Below, one piece after another: positions 28,139 through 37,238 of a stretch of DNA of 37,330 nt. The notes under the pieces were generated by a model. The model had not been told where the DNA came from. It did not search any database and saw only the letters and a list, made by a program, of their open reading frames with translations. The stretch is from Polaromonas sp. Lineage in GTDB: Bacteria > Pseudomonadota > Gammaproteobacteria > Burkholderiales > Burkholderiaceae_C. Where the stretch lies: the NCBI GenBank assembly GCA_013298815.1, contig JAAFJF010000032.1:1-37330 (forward strand), read 5' to 3'. A program made the translations under genes and the position numbers. Position 1 is the first letter of the stretch, and each line of letters starts with the position of its first letter.

Positions 28139-28693
28139 ATGCCAAAAACCATTTATATCGTTGACCCCGTCACCCGAGAGTTTCTGGGTACTGCCGAAGC
28201 GCCGCTTGACCCTGTGGCCTCTGAGCGGGCGGGCAAGCTGGTTTATGCGGAAGTCAACAGCGCCAATGCTACTGGCAAAATGCCGCCTGAGCACGAAATA
28301 GAATCGGATGACGTAGTGCTGAACAGCAAAGGCAACTGGGAGGTCAAGCGTGGCGCTAAGGCTAAACGGGTTGAAGCAGAAGCTGCTGCATTCAGCGAAG
28401 CCGAAGCACAAGCCAAAGCCGAGCGGCTCAAAGCACAGCTAGCCGCAATGACAGACACTGAGCGCAAGCTGCACAGCCTGCGTGAAGAAGACCCTGCAGC
28501 CTTTGATGCTGATGAAGCAGAGGAAGCCCAGCAAACCCGCGAGGCACAAGCCCTTGAGCGCTTGAACCGCCACGAAAAGCGCCGTGACAAGCGCCGCGCA
28601 GACAAGGCAAAAGAAAACACCAGTAACGGTAAGGGTGGCGGCAACAACAGCAACAACAGCAACGACAAAAAACAAATCAACAACCAAAAATGA
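28139..28693 (+). CDS. Tail fibre assembly-like, charged helical protein
   Basis: About 184 residues from the ATG at 28139, chosen because the ORF start at 28097 lies inside the fibre gene and has no ribosome site. The N-terminus KTIYIVDPVTREFLGTAEAPLDP (residues 3-25) resembles the Y..D..TGE..G...A..DP pattern of fibre assembly/chaperone proteins. The rest is Ala/Glu/Lys-rich coiled coil, ending in a Gly/Asn-rich tail (GKGGGNNSNNSND). It follows the fibre gene directly, which supports a chaperone role. Confidence 0.6.
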   Translation: MPKTIYIVDPVTREFLGTAEAPLDPVASERAGKLVYAEVNSANATGKMPPEHEIESDDVVLNSKGNWEVKRGAKAKRVEAEAAAFSEAEAQAKAERLKAQLAAMTDTERKLHSLREEDPAAFDADEAEEAQQTREAQALERLNRHEKRRDKRRADKAKENTSNGKGGGNNSNNSNDKKQINNQK

Positions 28694-29196
28694 AAAACAC
28701 GTCAAACACCGAAGCCAGCGCCGCCAACTCAGCTGCCACCATGAACCCTTCACTCAAAGCGGTGACTTTGGGCAATGGCGACAGCTACGGCATGCGCAAA
28801 TTGCAGCCCCTAAGCGGCGACCACGGTGACGTGGTGGCCATGCAGGCGGGGTTGATTGAGTTGTTCAGCAGCGCAGCCAACGGCACAGGCTTTGGCAGCA
28901 TGGATATGTCTTTGGGCTTGTATGCCAACGAAACCACCCGCGACCCCGTGCAGCGCATGGTGGCGCGGTCTGTGGGCATGCCTTTGGAAGTGATGCAGGA
29001 GCTGGACGAGCTCGACCAGCTCGACCTGCTCTACGCTTGGATTGAGGTAAACGACCGTTTTTTCGCGCAAACCCTGCCGAAATTGATGGTGACTTTGGCG
29101 GGGATGATGACCAAGCTGGCTTCGACAACCAAAGCAATGCAACAGATGCAGCCGATGACGAACCCATCAACTGGTTCAGCCTCGCTCAAACGCTGA
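28690..29196 (+). CDS. Tail assembly chaperone, lambda G-like (zero frame)
   Basis: A 168-residue protein in the place of lambda gpG, just before the tape measure. It has a SYGMRKLQPLSGDHGDVVAMQAGLIELFSSAANG segment, then GSMDMSLGLYANE, and an LDQLDLLYAWIEVNDRFF stretch (about 108-125). Such proteins coat the tape measure during tail assembly. A slippery heptamer at 29058-29064 lets some ribosomes move to the -1 frame to make a longer GT-type protein. The zero-frame product continues 44 codons beyond the slip site. Confidence 0.78.
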   Translation: MKNTSNTEASAANSAATMNPSLKAVTLGNGDSYGMRKLQPLSGDHGDVVAMQAGLIELFSSAANGTGFGSMDMSLGLYANETTRDPVQRMVARSVGMPLEVMQELDELDQLDLLYAWIEVNDRFFAQTLPKLMVTLAGMMTKLASTTKAMQQMQPMTNPSTGSASLKR

Positions 29197-29393
29197 TAAG
29201 CGCAGGGCATAGCCGCAGCGACATCATGTACTACACCTATGGCGAATTTGAAGGCTACCTAGCCGCCATTGGCAAAGACAAGCAAGAAGCGATTGAGCTC
29301 AAAGCCAAGCTAGCAGGCCTCAGCATGGCAGCGCAGGGCTTGATGGGCAAGGTTGAAGGGCAACTTGCCAGCGGTCAGCCTGTGGATGTTTAA
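28690..29393 (+). CDS. GT-type chaperone made by -1 frameshift
   Basis: After slipping at 29058-29064 the -1 frame is open from TGA 29043-29045 to TAA 29391-29393 and encodes about 109 further residues, giving a fusion of about 234. The extension includes DDEPINWFSLAQTLISAGHS and YTYGEFEGYLAAIGKDKQEAIE (T-like chaperone sequence) and has no good start of its own. This matches the G/GT system conserved in siphophage tails, where both products guide tail tube assembly on the tape measure. Confidence 0.82.
29058..29064 (+). promoter_or_regulatory. -1 ribosomal frameshift site
   Basis: T-TTT-TTC in the zero frame of the G-like gene is a canonical X-XXY-YYZ slippery heptamer: after moving back one base both tRNAs can still pair (TTT TTT). 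It lies in the window where the zero and -1 frames are both open. Confidence 0.82.
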
Positions 29394-29419
29394 ATTCATG
29401 ATTCGCCATGATCACCCCC

Positions 29420-29479
29420 CCGTTCGCCCTGAGCTTGTCGAAGGGTTTATGAAGACTTCGACAGGCTCAGTCCGAACGG
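29420..29479. repeat. REP-like palindrome
   Basis: Full unit with arms CCGTTCGCCCTGAGCTTGTC and CTTCGACAGGCTCAGTCCGA ending ACGG, placed between the GT stop and the tape measure start. Confidence 0.93.
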
Positions 29480-29513
29480 AGTTATTTTCAATCGTGCGTT
29501 TGGGGTCATAAAA

Positions 29514-32500
29514 ATGGAAGTCCAACTCAAACTAAAAGCGCTGGCCGAAGGCTTTGAAGTCTTCAACAAAGCCAAGCAAGAACTCACCGAGGTAGGCAAC
29601 CAAGGCACGCTCAGCGCGGGCAATTTAGCCAAAGGTTTCATTGGTGCGCAGTTGGCAATGGAAGCGCTCAATACGATGGTGTCTATCACCAAGCAGCAAT
29701 TCAGCAGCTTTGTGGAAACGGGCGACAAGCTCAATGAAATGGCGGAAAAGACGGGTATCACTGTCGATTCCTTGAGCGCGTTGACCTTTGCAGCCAATCA
29801 GTCCGACACCAACATCGGCTCGCTGTCGTTAGCTCTCAAGTTTCTGAGCCAAAACCTGATTGGTGCGGGTGAAGACACAGGTAAAGCAGCGGCAGCGTTT
29901 CAGGCGCTCAACCTCAACGTTGACGACCTCAAAAACATAGGCGCTGAAGCCGCGCTTGGCAAAATCGCCAAAGAGTTTCAAGGCTTGGCATCTGAAAACG
30001 AAAAAACCGCCCTAGCAATGGCCATCTTTGGCCGCTCAGGCACAGACCTCATTCCGCTGTTGAACAAAGGCGAAGCAGGCATTGAAGCCCTGAAAAACAA
30101 GGCCAAAGAACTTGGCATCGTCATGGGCAAAGACGCTGCTGAAGGCGCAGACGCGCTGAATGACCGCATGAGTCAGCTCAAAGCCGTGACCGATGCCAAC
30201 TGGCAGCAAGCTTTTGCAAGCGCACTGCCTGAAATCAACAAGGTTTTTGATGCGTTAGACATCGTGCGTGGCAAAACCGAAGATGGCGGCGGTGTGCTGG
30301 GTGAGGTGCTGCGCAATGGGTTGAGCATCGTGGCTGATATTGTCGATGGTTTGATGACCAACTACGAAGTCATCAAGGACATCACGGGCGTTCAAGGCGA
30401 AAGCAACGGCGAAATGGAGCGCGGCAACGCGCTAGGTACAACGTTTAAAACCATCTTAGAGGGCGTTGCGCTGTTGGTGGCGCTGGTGAAAGACACTTTC
30501 ACCAATGTGGCCGGTGTCATCTTGATGGTAGGTGGTGTGATCGCTACCGCGCTGCTTGCACCACTGGCAGCGGTTCATGCCGCTATCAGCACCATCGTTG
30601 GCATTTTCAACAAAGAATTAGGCGATGCTGGCAAAGCCGCCGCCAAAGAGCTGCTTCAAATGGGTACAGCCGCCGTAGGTGCAGGTGCGGAGCTGGTGAC
30701 AGCTGAAGGCGCTGCAACGCGACTTGGCAACAAATTAGAGAAGGCAAAACAGCAAGCCGAAGCCCTCAAAGGTGTCACCAAAGACGTGAACGCCAGCGAT
30801 GCCCGCCTTGGTAGCCGTGCCAAGGAAGCGGCAGACGCAGCTAACCCGAAGCGCCTGACGGGTTTTACTGGCAAGGTCGACAAAGACGATAAAGAGAAGG
30901 CAGGCAAAGGTGACAAAACCGCCGAGCTAGAAGCCGCCCGTTTTGCCGCACTCAAGCAGCAGCTTGAAGCCCAAATCAAACTGGTGCGTGATGCACTCGG
31001 GCGCGAACAGCGAGAGCTCGACACGGCATTTGCTGAGGGCTTGACCAGCATCAAAGACTACTATGCCAAGCGTGCCAGCATCACGCAGGCTGGGATTGAC
31101 GCAGAAATCGCCCTCAAAGAAAAGGAAATAGCGGCCGCCAAAAAGGCAGAAGCTGCAGCTGGTACAGACGAAAAGAAAAAACTCCAACTCAGCGGTCAGC
31201 GTGCGCAGCTCGAGGCAGATTTAACCATTTTGCAGCGCAAGCGTGCAGATGTGGCCATAGACACTGAGCGGTCAACCAAGAAGGCCACCGACGAATACGC
31301 CAAATCGATTGATGACCTCAAAGTCAAACTCACTGAGTTAACAGGCGTTGAGCAACGCACCGCTGCAGAGCGCCGCGCGTCCATCGCATCGCAGTACGAG
31401 CTGCAACTCAAAAAAGCACAGACCGAAGACAAAGCCGCTGGCACAGGCACGCAAAAGGCGGACTTGGTCACCAAGATTGTTAACCTTGAATCTGTGCGCA
31501 GCGATTTTGCGATTGTCGAGCGCGAGTATCAAAAAATGCTGGCGGACATGCAAACCGCCCTCAAAGACGTTGACCTAGACCCGGGCTTGACCACCATCGA
31601 GCGTGCCGCCAAGACAGACGGTGTGCGTGCATCAGCCACTATTGCGCTAGAGAGCAAGCGCCAAGAGCTGCAAACGTTGATTCAGCAAAGCCAAGCCACG
31701 CTCAACCTGTCAGACGCAGATGTAAGCGCCTTGACTGAAAAAACCAAGGTACTTGGCCAAGAGATTCAAGGTTTAAAGCCCAAGGTGGTTGACCTTGGCA
31801 CTGCCATGCGTGATACGTTTCAAAACGCTGTAGGTAATGAACTTGCAGCCGTCATCAGCAAAACCAAAACCGCCAAAGAAGCCATGATTGACTTGGCCAA
31901 GACCATGTTGTCCGAGTTTGCCAAGGTGGCTTCGCAAAACTTCATTAAGCAAATCTTCGGTGGTGGTGGCTTAGGTGGTGGCGGCGGTGGCGGTGGCCTA
32001 GGGGGCTTGCTTGGCAAACTATTCGGCTTTGCAGAAGGTGGCCATGTACAAGGCGCTGGCACTGGCACGAGCGACAGCATCCCAGCGATGTTGTCCAACG
32101 GTGAATTTGTGCAAACGGCCAATGCCGTGCAGCACTATGGCGTGGACTTCATGGAGGCGATTCGTAGCCTGAAATTCCCGAAGATTGACGCTGGCATGAT
32201 GCCCAAATTTGCCAAAGGCGGCTTAGTCGGCTTACAAAACCAACAGGTGCTACAGCGCTTCGCCAAGGGTGGCCAAGTCAGCACCCAGCGCGTAGCACAG
32301 GCGCAGCGCTTTGCAACGGGAGGCTTTGTGCAAGCAGCACAGGCAGCAGGTGATATGGCTGCACCACCCAGTATCACGGTCAACATCGTCAACAACGGTA
32401 CGCCGCAACGCAGCACTGAACAAAACTTTGACATCAAAAGCAGCGTTTTGACAGTGATGATGGAAGACCTGCGCACCAATGGCCCTGTGGCTCAAGGTAT

Positions 32501-32531
32501 TAACGGCATCACGAATACCCGCCGTCGGTAA
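29514..32531 (+). CDS. Tail tape measure protein
   Basis: At 1005 residues this is a tape measure by size, position and composition. The N-terminal region (about 1-200) has the family's pattern (ETGDKLNEMAEKTGITVDSLSALTFAANQSDTN, then FQGLASENEKTALAMAIFGRSGTDLIPLLNKG). Hydrophobic segments lie around residues 315-370, long Ala/Lys/Glu coiled coil at about 400-760, and a glycine-rich stretch near 815-840 precedes GTSDSIPAMLSNGEFV, a motif common near tape measure C-termini. Its length sets tail length: at roughly 0.15 nm per residue, near 150 nm (inference from known siphophages). Confidence 0.92.
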   Translation: MEVQLKLKALAEGFEVFNKAKQELTEVGNQGTLSAGNLAKGFIGAQLAMEALNTMVSITKQQFSSFVETGDKLNEMAEKTGITVDSLSALTFAANQSDTNIGSLSLALKFLSQNLIGAGEDTGKAAAAFQALNLNVDDLKNIGAEAALGKIAKEFQGLASENEKTALAMAIFGRSGTDLIPLLNKGEAGIEALKNKAKELGIVMGKDAAEGADALNDRMSQLKAVTDANWQQAFASALPEINKVFDALDIVRGKTEDGGGVLGEVLRNGLSIVADIVDGLMTNYEVIKDITGVQGESNGEMERGNALGTTFKTILEGVALLVALVKDTFTNVAGVILMVGGVIATALLAPLAAVHAAISTIVGIFNKELGDAGKAAAKELLQMGTAAVGAGAELVTAEGAATRLGNKLEKAKQQAEALKGVTKDVNASDARLGSRAKEAADAANPKRLTGFTGKVDKDDKEKAGKGDKTAELEAARFAALKQQLEAQIKLVRDALGREQRELDTAFAEGLTSIKDYYAKRASITQAGIDAEIALKEKEIAAAKKAEAAAGTDEKKKLQLSGQRAQLEADLTILQRKRADVAIDTERSTKKATDEYAKSIDDLKVKLTELTGVEQRTAAERRASIASQYELQLKKAQTEDKAAGTGTQKADLVTKIVNLESVRSDFAIVEREYQKMLADMQTALKDVDLDPGLTTIERAAKTDGVRASATIALESKRQELQTLIQQSQATLNLSDADVSALTEKTKVLGQEIQGLKPKVVDLGTAMRDTFQNAVGNELAAVISKTKTAKEAMIDLAKTMLSEFAKVASQNFIKQIFGGGGLGGGGGGGGLGGLLGKLFGFAEGGHVQGAGTGTSDSIPAMLSNGEFVQTANAVQHYGVDFMEAIRSLKFPKIDAGMMPKFAKGGLVGLQNQQVLQRFAKGGQVSTQRVAQAQRFATGGFVQAAQAAGDMAAPPSITVNIVNNGTPQRSTEQNFDIKSSVLTVMMEDLRTNGPVAQGINGITNTRRR

Positions 32532-32551
32532 TTTAAGAAGCAATCGCAATC

Positions 32552-32947
32552 ATGGCACTCCCCATTTTTCCAACGTATCCAATTTTGATGTTTGAGGCTC
32601 TTGAAGAAGCGCCGCAGCCCAATGTGCGCCGTACCGAGATGGAGGGCGGCCTGCCCAAGCAAGCCATCAAATACACCCGCCAACTGGTGCAAACCAGCGT
32701 AGCCTACAAGTTGTGCGGGCAGGCACACAACAGCCAGTTTCGACGCTGGGTGCGTGACACCTTGAAGTTTGGCGGCCAGTGGTTCATGTGGACAGACCCA
32801 CGCTTGGCCAACGCAGGCACGGCCATCGAACCTATCAGTCAGCGCATGGTGCGCATCGTCAACGGGCAGGTGAACTACGCGCCCTTGACCAAAGATTTGA
32901 GCCACTACAAAGCCAGTTTTACGCTGGAGTACATGGATACCTTGTAA
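32552..32947 (+). CDS. Minor tail protein (lambda M position)
   Basis: A 131-residue protein between the tape measure and the DUF1833 gene, the place of lambda gpM. It has a beta-rich, Trp-containing segment (FRRWVRDTLKFGGQWFMWTDPRL, about 63-85) and a C-terminal SHYKASFTLEYMDTL typical of distal-tail ring proteins. I do not recognise the exact family. Its stop codon is fused to the start of a REP-like half-palindrome, so the last codons may have been shaped by that insertion. Confidence 0.68.
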   Translation: MALPIFPTYPILMFEALEEAPQPNVRRTEMEGGLPKQAIKYTRQLVQTSVAYKLCGQAHNSQFRRWVRDTLKFGGQWFMWTDPRLANAGTAIEPISQRMVRIVNGQVNYAPLTKDLSHYKASFTLEYMDTL

Positions 32948-32950
32948 GAA

Positions 32951-32976
32951 GACTTCGACAGGCTCAGTCCGAACGG
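32951..32976. repeat. REP-like palindrome half-unit
   Basis: GACTTCGACAGGCTCAGTCC then GAACGG is one arm of the family, beginning three bases after the stop codon of the preceding gene. Confidence 0.9.
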
Positions 32977-33014
32977 AGTTTGTTGGAATTTTGAAATCCT
33001 CATATATATAAGCC

Positions 33015-33485
33015 ATGCGCCAAGTCAGCAACAAATACCGCGAAGTCATCCAGTCCGTCAATGCTTCAGAGCAGCCGCTCGACATGCTGGAGTTGTTCTA
33101 CGCTGGCAACACGGTTGCACGGCTGGTGCGCAACACCGAAGACATCGTCAGCAACGGCCAGCGCTACTTGGCCTGCATGTTCAGTTTCAAAGCGCCAGAT
33201 GATACCGAGAAGCAATCTCCCCGCGCACAGATCCAAATTGATAACGTCAGCAGCGGCTTGGTGCGCTTCATCGAGCAAACCCACGGTGCACGTGGGCTTG
33301 AGGTTCGCTGGCTGCAAGTGCTGCCCAGCACGCCTGATGTGGTGGAAATTGATGTGTGGATGGAGTTGGCCAACATCAGCATCACGCCCAGCACGATTAG
33401 CTTGGACATCGGCTTTGAAGACCTGCTCAAAACCGCCTGCATCAGCTATGGCTACACCTTCGGCACTGCACCGGGACTTTTTTAG
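33015..33485 (+). CDS. DUF1833 minor tail protein (lambda L position)
   Basis: A 156-residue DUF1833 protein. Signature segments are PLDMLELFYAGNTVARLVRNTEDIVSNGQRYLACMFSFKAPDDTE and RAQIQIDNVSSGLVRFIEQ, with a later SITPSTISLDIGFEDLL. DUF1833 genes occupy the tail-tip module of siphoviral transposable phages, between tape measure and NlpC genes, and probably form part of the baseplate-like tip. It is followed by a REP palindrome and then the peptidase-like gene. Confidence 0.86.
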   Translation: MRQVSNKYREVIQSVNASEQPLDMLELFYAGNTVARLVRNTEDIVSNGQRYLACMFSFKAPDDTEKQSPRAQIQIDNVSSGLVRFIEQTHGARGLEVRWLQVLPSTPDVVEIDVWMELANISITPSTISLDIGFEDLLKTACISYGYTFGTAPGLF

Positions 33486-33520
33486 TGATACACAAATCTC
33501 CGTTCGGGAAACAACAATCA

Positions 33521-33581
33521 CCGTTCGGACTGAGCCTGTCGAAGTCTTCTAAGAACCCTTCGACAGGCTCAGTCCGAACGG
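33521..33581. repeat. REP-like palindrome
   Basis: Full unit with arms CCGTTCGGACTGAGCCTGTC and CTTCGACAGGCTCAGTCCGA ending ACGG. A fragment of the arm (CCGTTCGG) also lies at about 33500-33507, a remnant or a second partial insertion. Confidence 0.93.
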
Positions 33582-33592
33582 GAGTTTATTAA

Positions 33593-34030
33593 ATGCAAGC
33601 TATAGGCCAACACGCAGGCGCTCACTGGGCTGAACAGTACGTCGGCACACCTTACACAGCCCTTAACTGCGCCCAGCTCGTAGCCCACGCACTGCGCACC
33701 CACTTTGACCGAGATGACCTAGCGCTGACGCTGGAAGGCTACAAGCAGCATGCCGAAGGCACGCTCGAGCGCAGCGCTGCCATCAAAGGGCACAGAGGCG
33801 ATGTGGCTACCCGAGCAGACAGCAGCCTGCTGACGACCTCTGAGATGGACGGTTACGGTGTCGTCCTGCAAGTGGGGGTGAAGTTACAGCACATGGGCTT
33901 GGTTGCCGTGGTTAATAACTGCGCGTACATCTTGCACACCACCCGCAAGTCTGGCGCTGTTCTAGAGCGAATTGACCGCGTGGCACGGCTTTACACGATT
34001 GAAGGCTTCTACAAATGGAACGAAAAATGA
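33593..34030 (+). CDS. NlpC/P60-like tail peptidase (lambda K position)
   Basis: A 145-residue protein resembling NlpC/P60 tail-tip proteins. It has a catalytic cysteine in NCAQLVAHALR (Cys26) and a histidine in KLQHMGLVAVV (His100), with a third polar residue likely His115 in YILHTTRKSG. It should cut cell-wall peptides locally during DNA entry, or help assemble the tip. The size is typical of the domain. It overlaps the central tail gene by four bases. Confidence 0.82.
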   Translation: MQAIGQHAGAHWAEQYVGTPYTALNCAQLVAHALRTHFDRDDLALTLEGYKQHAEGTLERSAAIKGHRGDVATRADSSLLTTSEMDGYGVVLQVGVKLQHMGLVAVVNNCAYILHTTRKSGAVLERIDRVARLYTIEGFYKWNEK

Positions 34031-37000
34031 CTAAATTCACCCCCAAGCAAATCACCGTCACGGTGGTGCATTGCAAAAACCCAGTTTTACGGAGTGAAAA
34101 GACCCTCAAGCCTCATTTGACGGGGCGTTGCTCAGCTTACCGATTTTTAGAGCGTGAAGGCTACTTAGCGCAAGATGCCCTAGTCGCGATCAATGGCGTA
34201 CCGCAGACAAATGCGGCGTTGAAGGCGCATAGACTGGCGAATGATGACTCGATTGAAGTGCTTGCAGTGGCTGGCGCTGAAGCTGTATTTTTTTGGTTAA
34301 TTCAGTCAGGAGTATCTGGCGCAGTCATCGACGGAATTTTAGCTGTTGGCTACGCTATTGGCGAATACGCAATTGGCGCGGTACTCAGTGCTGGAGCTCA
34401 AGCTATTATTGGTGCAATTGGCGGTGGCGGTGGTAGTCGCGGTGACACACGTGCTGGTGGAGCATCCAATAGCGAAGCGGGTGGACGCGGCATCCAAGAC
34501 AAAAGCAAAGAGTCCTACGGTCTCTCAGGCGGCGGTAACTCATTCCGCCAAAATCAAGGCATGCCCGTGCTGCTGGGTACACACCGCTTGTTTCCCGACT
34601 TTGGCTCGCGCTGGTGGTTGGACTATATTCTTGACCCTAACGGTGATCATTTCGTTTTAAATGGTGATCCCAATTTGTTCTTGGCAAGCGTCCCTGCTTT
34701 TTACTACAACGCTGGCAATGTCAATTTCCCAGCAGCGCCTTGGAGTTTGATCGCAGGCGACCCGTCTGTGGTTAATTCAGAGCTGCATTATGGCGACAAC
34801 CAAGCCAGAAGTTACCTGAATTACACGGGTTACCAAGTCAATTACCTGTACACATTTGTTGTCAGGCGTGTGGCGGGAACATTCAACACCTTTCAATTTT
34901 GTACCTACGAGCAATATATTCAGCCAGATCAGCCACTAGGCCCTAACCCCAACGGTGGGCAAATGATGTTCGGCCCCTATTGGCAACCGTACCCACCACC
35001 GGGTCAAATCGCGGTCATCAGCAGCTTCGGCTACACAACGCCAGAAAACACGCAGCGCTTAAATGCCATTTTCAACTACGGTTTTGGCGATTTGGCGCTC
35101 AGCAACCACTACGTTGGAACCACGCCTGCCAGCGACTTTTATGATGTCACCATCAATGCCGCGCAAATCAGTTATTCGGGTAACAGCTTGGGTGGCTGGA
35201 CGCGGGCAGACGGTGTGACAACAATTGAATTTCCGTCCGATGTAGAGACAGAGTCCAATTCGGGCGGTTTGACTAAAAAGCCTGGACAAGCTGGCATTTG
35301 GGTCACCCGCGAGACTAAGCGCCTTCAGGCCAATTATTTAGAGCTAGATATTTCAGGCAGCCTGTTTTACAACGGTGAAAAAGGCGTAGAGACCCGCAGT
35401 GTCAGCATCACGGTTCAATACGCAGTTGCAGGCACTAATGCATGGGTGAACGCGCCCATCAGCCCCATAACAATTGTTAACGGTGACACCACGGCCGTGC
35501 GTGAAACCCGTGGCTGGTCGGTAGCAGCAGGGCACTACAGCGTGCGGGCGAGAATCGAAAATGACGACTCTGATGACTCACGCCTAAAACAAAGCTTCAC
35601 CGTGGAAGCTTTCAAAGCCTACAACACTGTCACCCAAACTTACCCAGCTCAAAACCGCATGGGTGTACAAATCCGCGCCAGCAAGCAGCTCAATGGCGCT
35701 TTAGACCGCTGGTCAAGCCTTGTCAGCGCGAAAACGTGGGTTTACACGGCCGCAACGTGGGACGGCAGCATTCCTGGCGCATCGGGCAATTGGGCATGGC
35801 AAACCAGTGTCAACCCAGCGTGGTGGTTTTTGAACTTTGCGCTTGGTGGCTTTATCAATCAAGGTGTCCCATTAGGCCACCCGCTGACCAACAAGGGCTG
35901 GATGCTCGGTGAGGCATTGGCAGGCAGTGCCAATAGTCAAAAGCTCTACGGCCTTGGCCGTCGCCACAACCGCATCGACTACGCCAAAATCATCGAATGG
36001 GCGCAATGGTGCACAGCAAACAGCTTGAACTTCAGCGCCGTGGTTGACCGCGCAGCCAACTGCTTCGACATCTTGAGCGACATCGCCCGCATTGGCCGCG
36101 CCCAACTCAGCCAGCCGAACGGCAAAATCAGCGTGATTTACTTCACTGCCAACGACCCGGCTGTGCAGCTTTTCAGCATGGATAACATCGTGGCCGGTAG
36201 CTTCAGTATCAGCTATATATCCGAGACTCCGCCAGACCGTGTCATCGTCAACTATATAGATAGCGCTCGTGATTACCAGTCCGCCCAAGTCGAAGCCGTG
36301 GTGCCAGGCGTAGCCGTACCCATCACAGAAGCGCAAATCACCCTTTGGGGTTGCACCAACACCGCCCAAGCCCAACGCGAGGCCAACTTGGTCGCAGCCG
36401 AACAGTTCTACCACCGCCGCACTATTAGCTGGGAGACTGATATTGAAGGCTTGTTGGCTACACGCGGCGATGTAGTCGCACTTGGCCACGATTTGACCCA
36501 GTGGGCACAAAGCGCCCGCATCGTACGCTTCATCGTCAGTAATGGTGCTGTGACAGGCTTAGAGCTAAACCGAGAGCTGCATGATCCCATAGCCCCAGCG
36601 CCTTACTATGTATGCGTCCGCCTGCCAAACGGCCAATTGCCCGTCTACCAAGCCACACCACCAGCCACGCCATCGTTTGTATTAACCTTGACCGCGCCTA
36701 TGCCCCTAGCCAATGCCGCAGGCATCCTAGACCAGCAAAACACCAGCAACGCCGCCAGCTACTGGCCAGATGCGCTGCCACAAGACTTCATGGTCATGAC
36801 AGGTGTGCAAGCCGTACCAGGCAAAAAAGTCCGTATCTTAAACGTAGCCCCCACAGCCGAAGGTAAAGTCCGCCTAACCGCCGTCGACCACGTGCCAGCC
36901 TATTATGCGAGCGAGTACACGCCAGTGGCAGGCACTTTCCCAAGCGAAGAGCGCTTGGTAGCAAAAGTCATTAATGCGGGAATAGTAAACGACGTAGTTG

Positions 37001-37236
37001 CTGGCGTGAGCCGCCTGAAGCTGGTCTGGCAACTAGAAGCCGCCCAAGGAGCAATCATCAGCCTGAGCGTGAATGGCGGCATCTCGTCAGTCGTAGCTAG
37101 CGGCGCAGGTATCGCAGGTACTGAGCTGGTGCTGCCAACCTACCCAGCTGGCACAACCCTAGCCATAACGCTAACCCCAGACCCCGTAGTCACTGCTGTA
37201 GCCATAATCGCAGCAACCGTAACCCATACCGTGTAG
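34027..37236 (+). CDS. Central tail / host-specificity protein (lambda J-like)
   Basis: About 1069 residues, the tail-tip hub. The first ~75 residues look like a small beta-grasp module (ITVTVVHCKNPVL.., VAINGVPQTNAAL) followed by a hydrophobic Gly/Ala-rich stretch (about 75-135), as in lambda I-type assembly proteins fused to J. The large middle and C-terminal part is beta-rich, with J-type segments (RHNRIDYAKIIEWAQWCTANSLNFSAVVD; SETPPDRVIVNYID; ISWETDIEGLLATRGDVVALGHD). It contacts the receptor and controls DNA ejection. ATGA overlap and GGAA spacing favour 34027 over the ATG at 34015. Confidence 0.88.
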   Translation: MTKFTPKQITVTVVHCKNPVLRSEKTLKPHLTGRCSAYRFLEREGYLAQDALVAINGVPQTNAALKAHRLANDDSIEVLAVAGAEAVFFWLIQSGVSGAVIDGILAVGYAIGEYAIGAVLSAGAQAIIGAIGGGGGSRGDTRAGGASNSEAGGRGIQDKSKESYGLSGGGNSFRQNQGMPVLLGTHRLFPDFGSRWWLDYILDPNGDHFVLNGDPNLFLASVPAFYYNAGNVNFPAAPWSLIAGDPSVVNSELHYGDNQARSYLNYTGYQVNYLYTFVVRRVAGTFNTFQFCTYEQYIQPDQPLGPNPNGGQMMFGPYWQPYPPPGQIAVISSFGYTTPENTQRLNAIFNYGFGDLALSNHYVGTTPASDFYDVTINAAQISYSGNSLGGWTRADGVTTIEFPSDVETESNSGGLTKKPGQAGIWVTRETKRLQANYLELDISGSLFYNGEKGVETRSVSITVQYAVAGTNAWVNAPISPITIVNGDTTAVRETRGWSVAAGHYSVRARIENDDSDDSRLKQSFTVEAFKAYNTVTQTYPAQNRMGVQIRASKQLNGALDRWSSLVSAKTWVYTAATWDGSIPGASGNWAWQTSVNPAWWFLNFALGGFINQGVPLGHPLTNKGWMLGEALAGSANSQKLYGLGRRHNRIDYAKIIEWAQWCTANSLNFSAVVDRAANCFDILSDIARIGRAQLSQPNGKISVIYFTANDPAVQLFSMDNIVAGSFSISYISETPPDRVIVNYIDSARDYQSAQVEAVVPGVAVPITEAQITLWGCTNTAQAQREANLVAAEQFYHRRTISWETDIEGLLATRGDVVALGHDLTQWAQSARIVRFIVSNGAVTGLELNRELHDPIAPAPYYVCVRLPNGQLPVYQATPPATPSFVLTLTAPMPLANAAGILDQQNTSNAASYWPDALPQDFMVMTGVQAVPGKKVRILNVAPTAEGKVRLTAVDHVPAYYASEYTPVAGTFPSEERLVAKVINAGIVNDVVAGVSRLKLVWQLEAAQGAIISLSVNGGISSVVASGAGIAGTELVLPTYPAGTTLAITLTPDPVVTAVAIIAATVTHTV

Positions 37237-37238
37237 AC

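Noticed and set aside
28243-28683. 146-residue minus-strand ORF with a leucine run
   Set aside because: It mirrors the Gly/Asn-rich tail of the fibre assembly protein. The apparent signal peptide is an artefact of Asn-repeat codons on the opposite strand.
9013-33581. CRISPR-like array from the recurring palindromes
   Set aside because: Copies are kilobases apart and internally palindromic, with no regular spacers and no cas genes; they are dispersed REP-like units.
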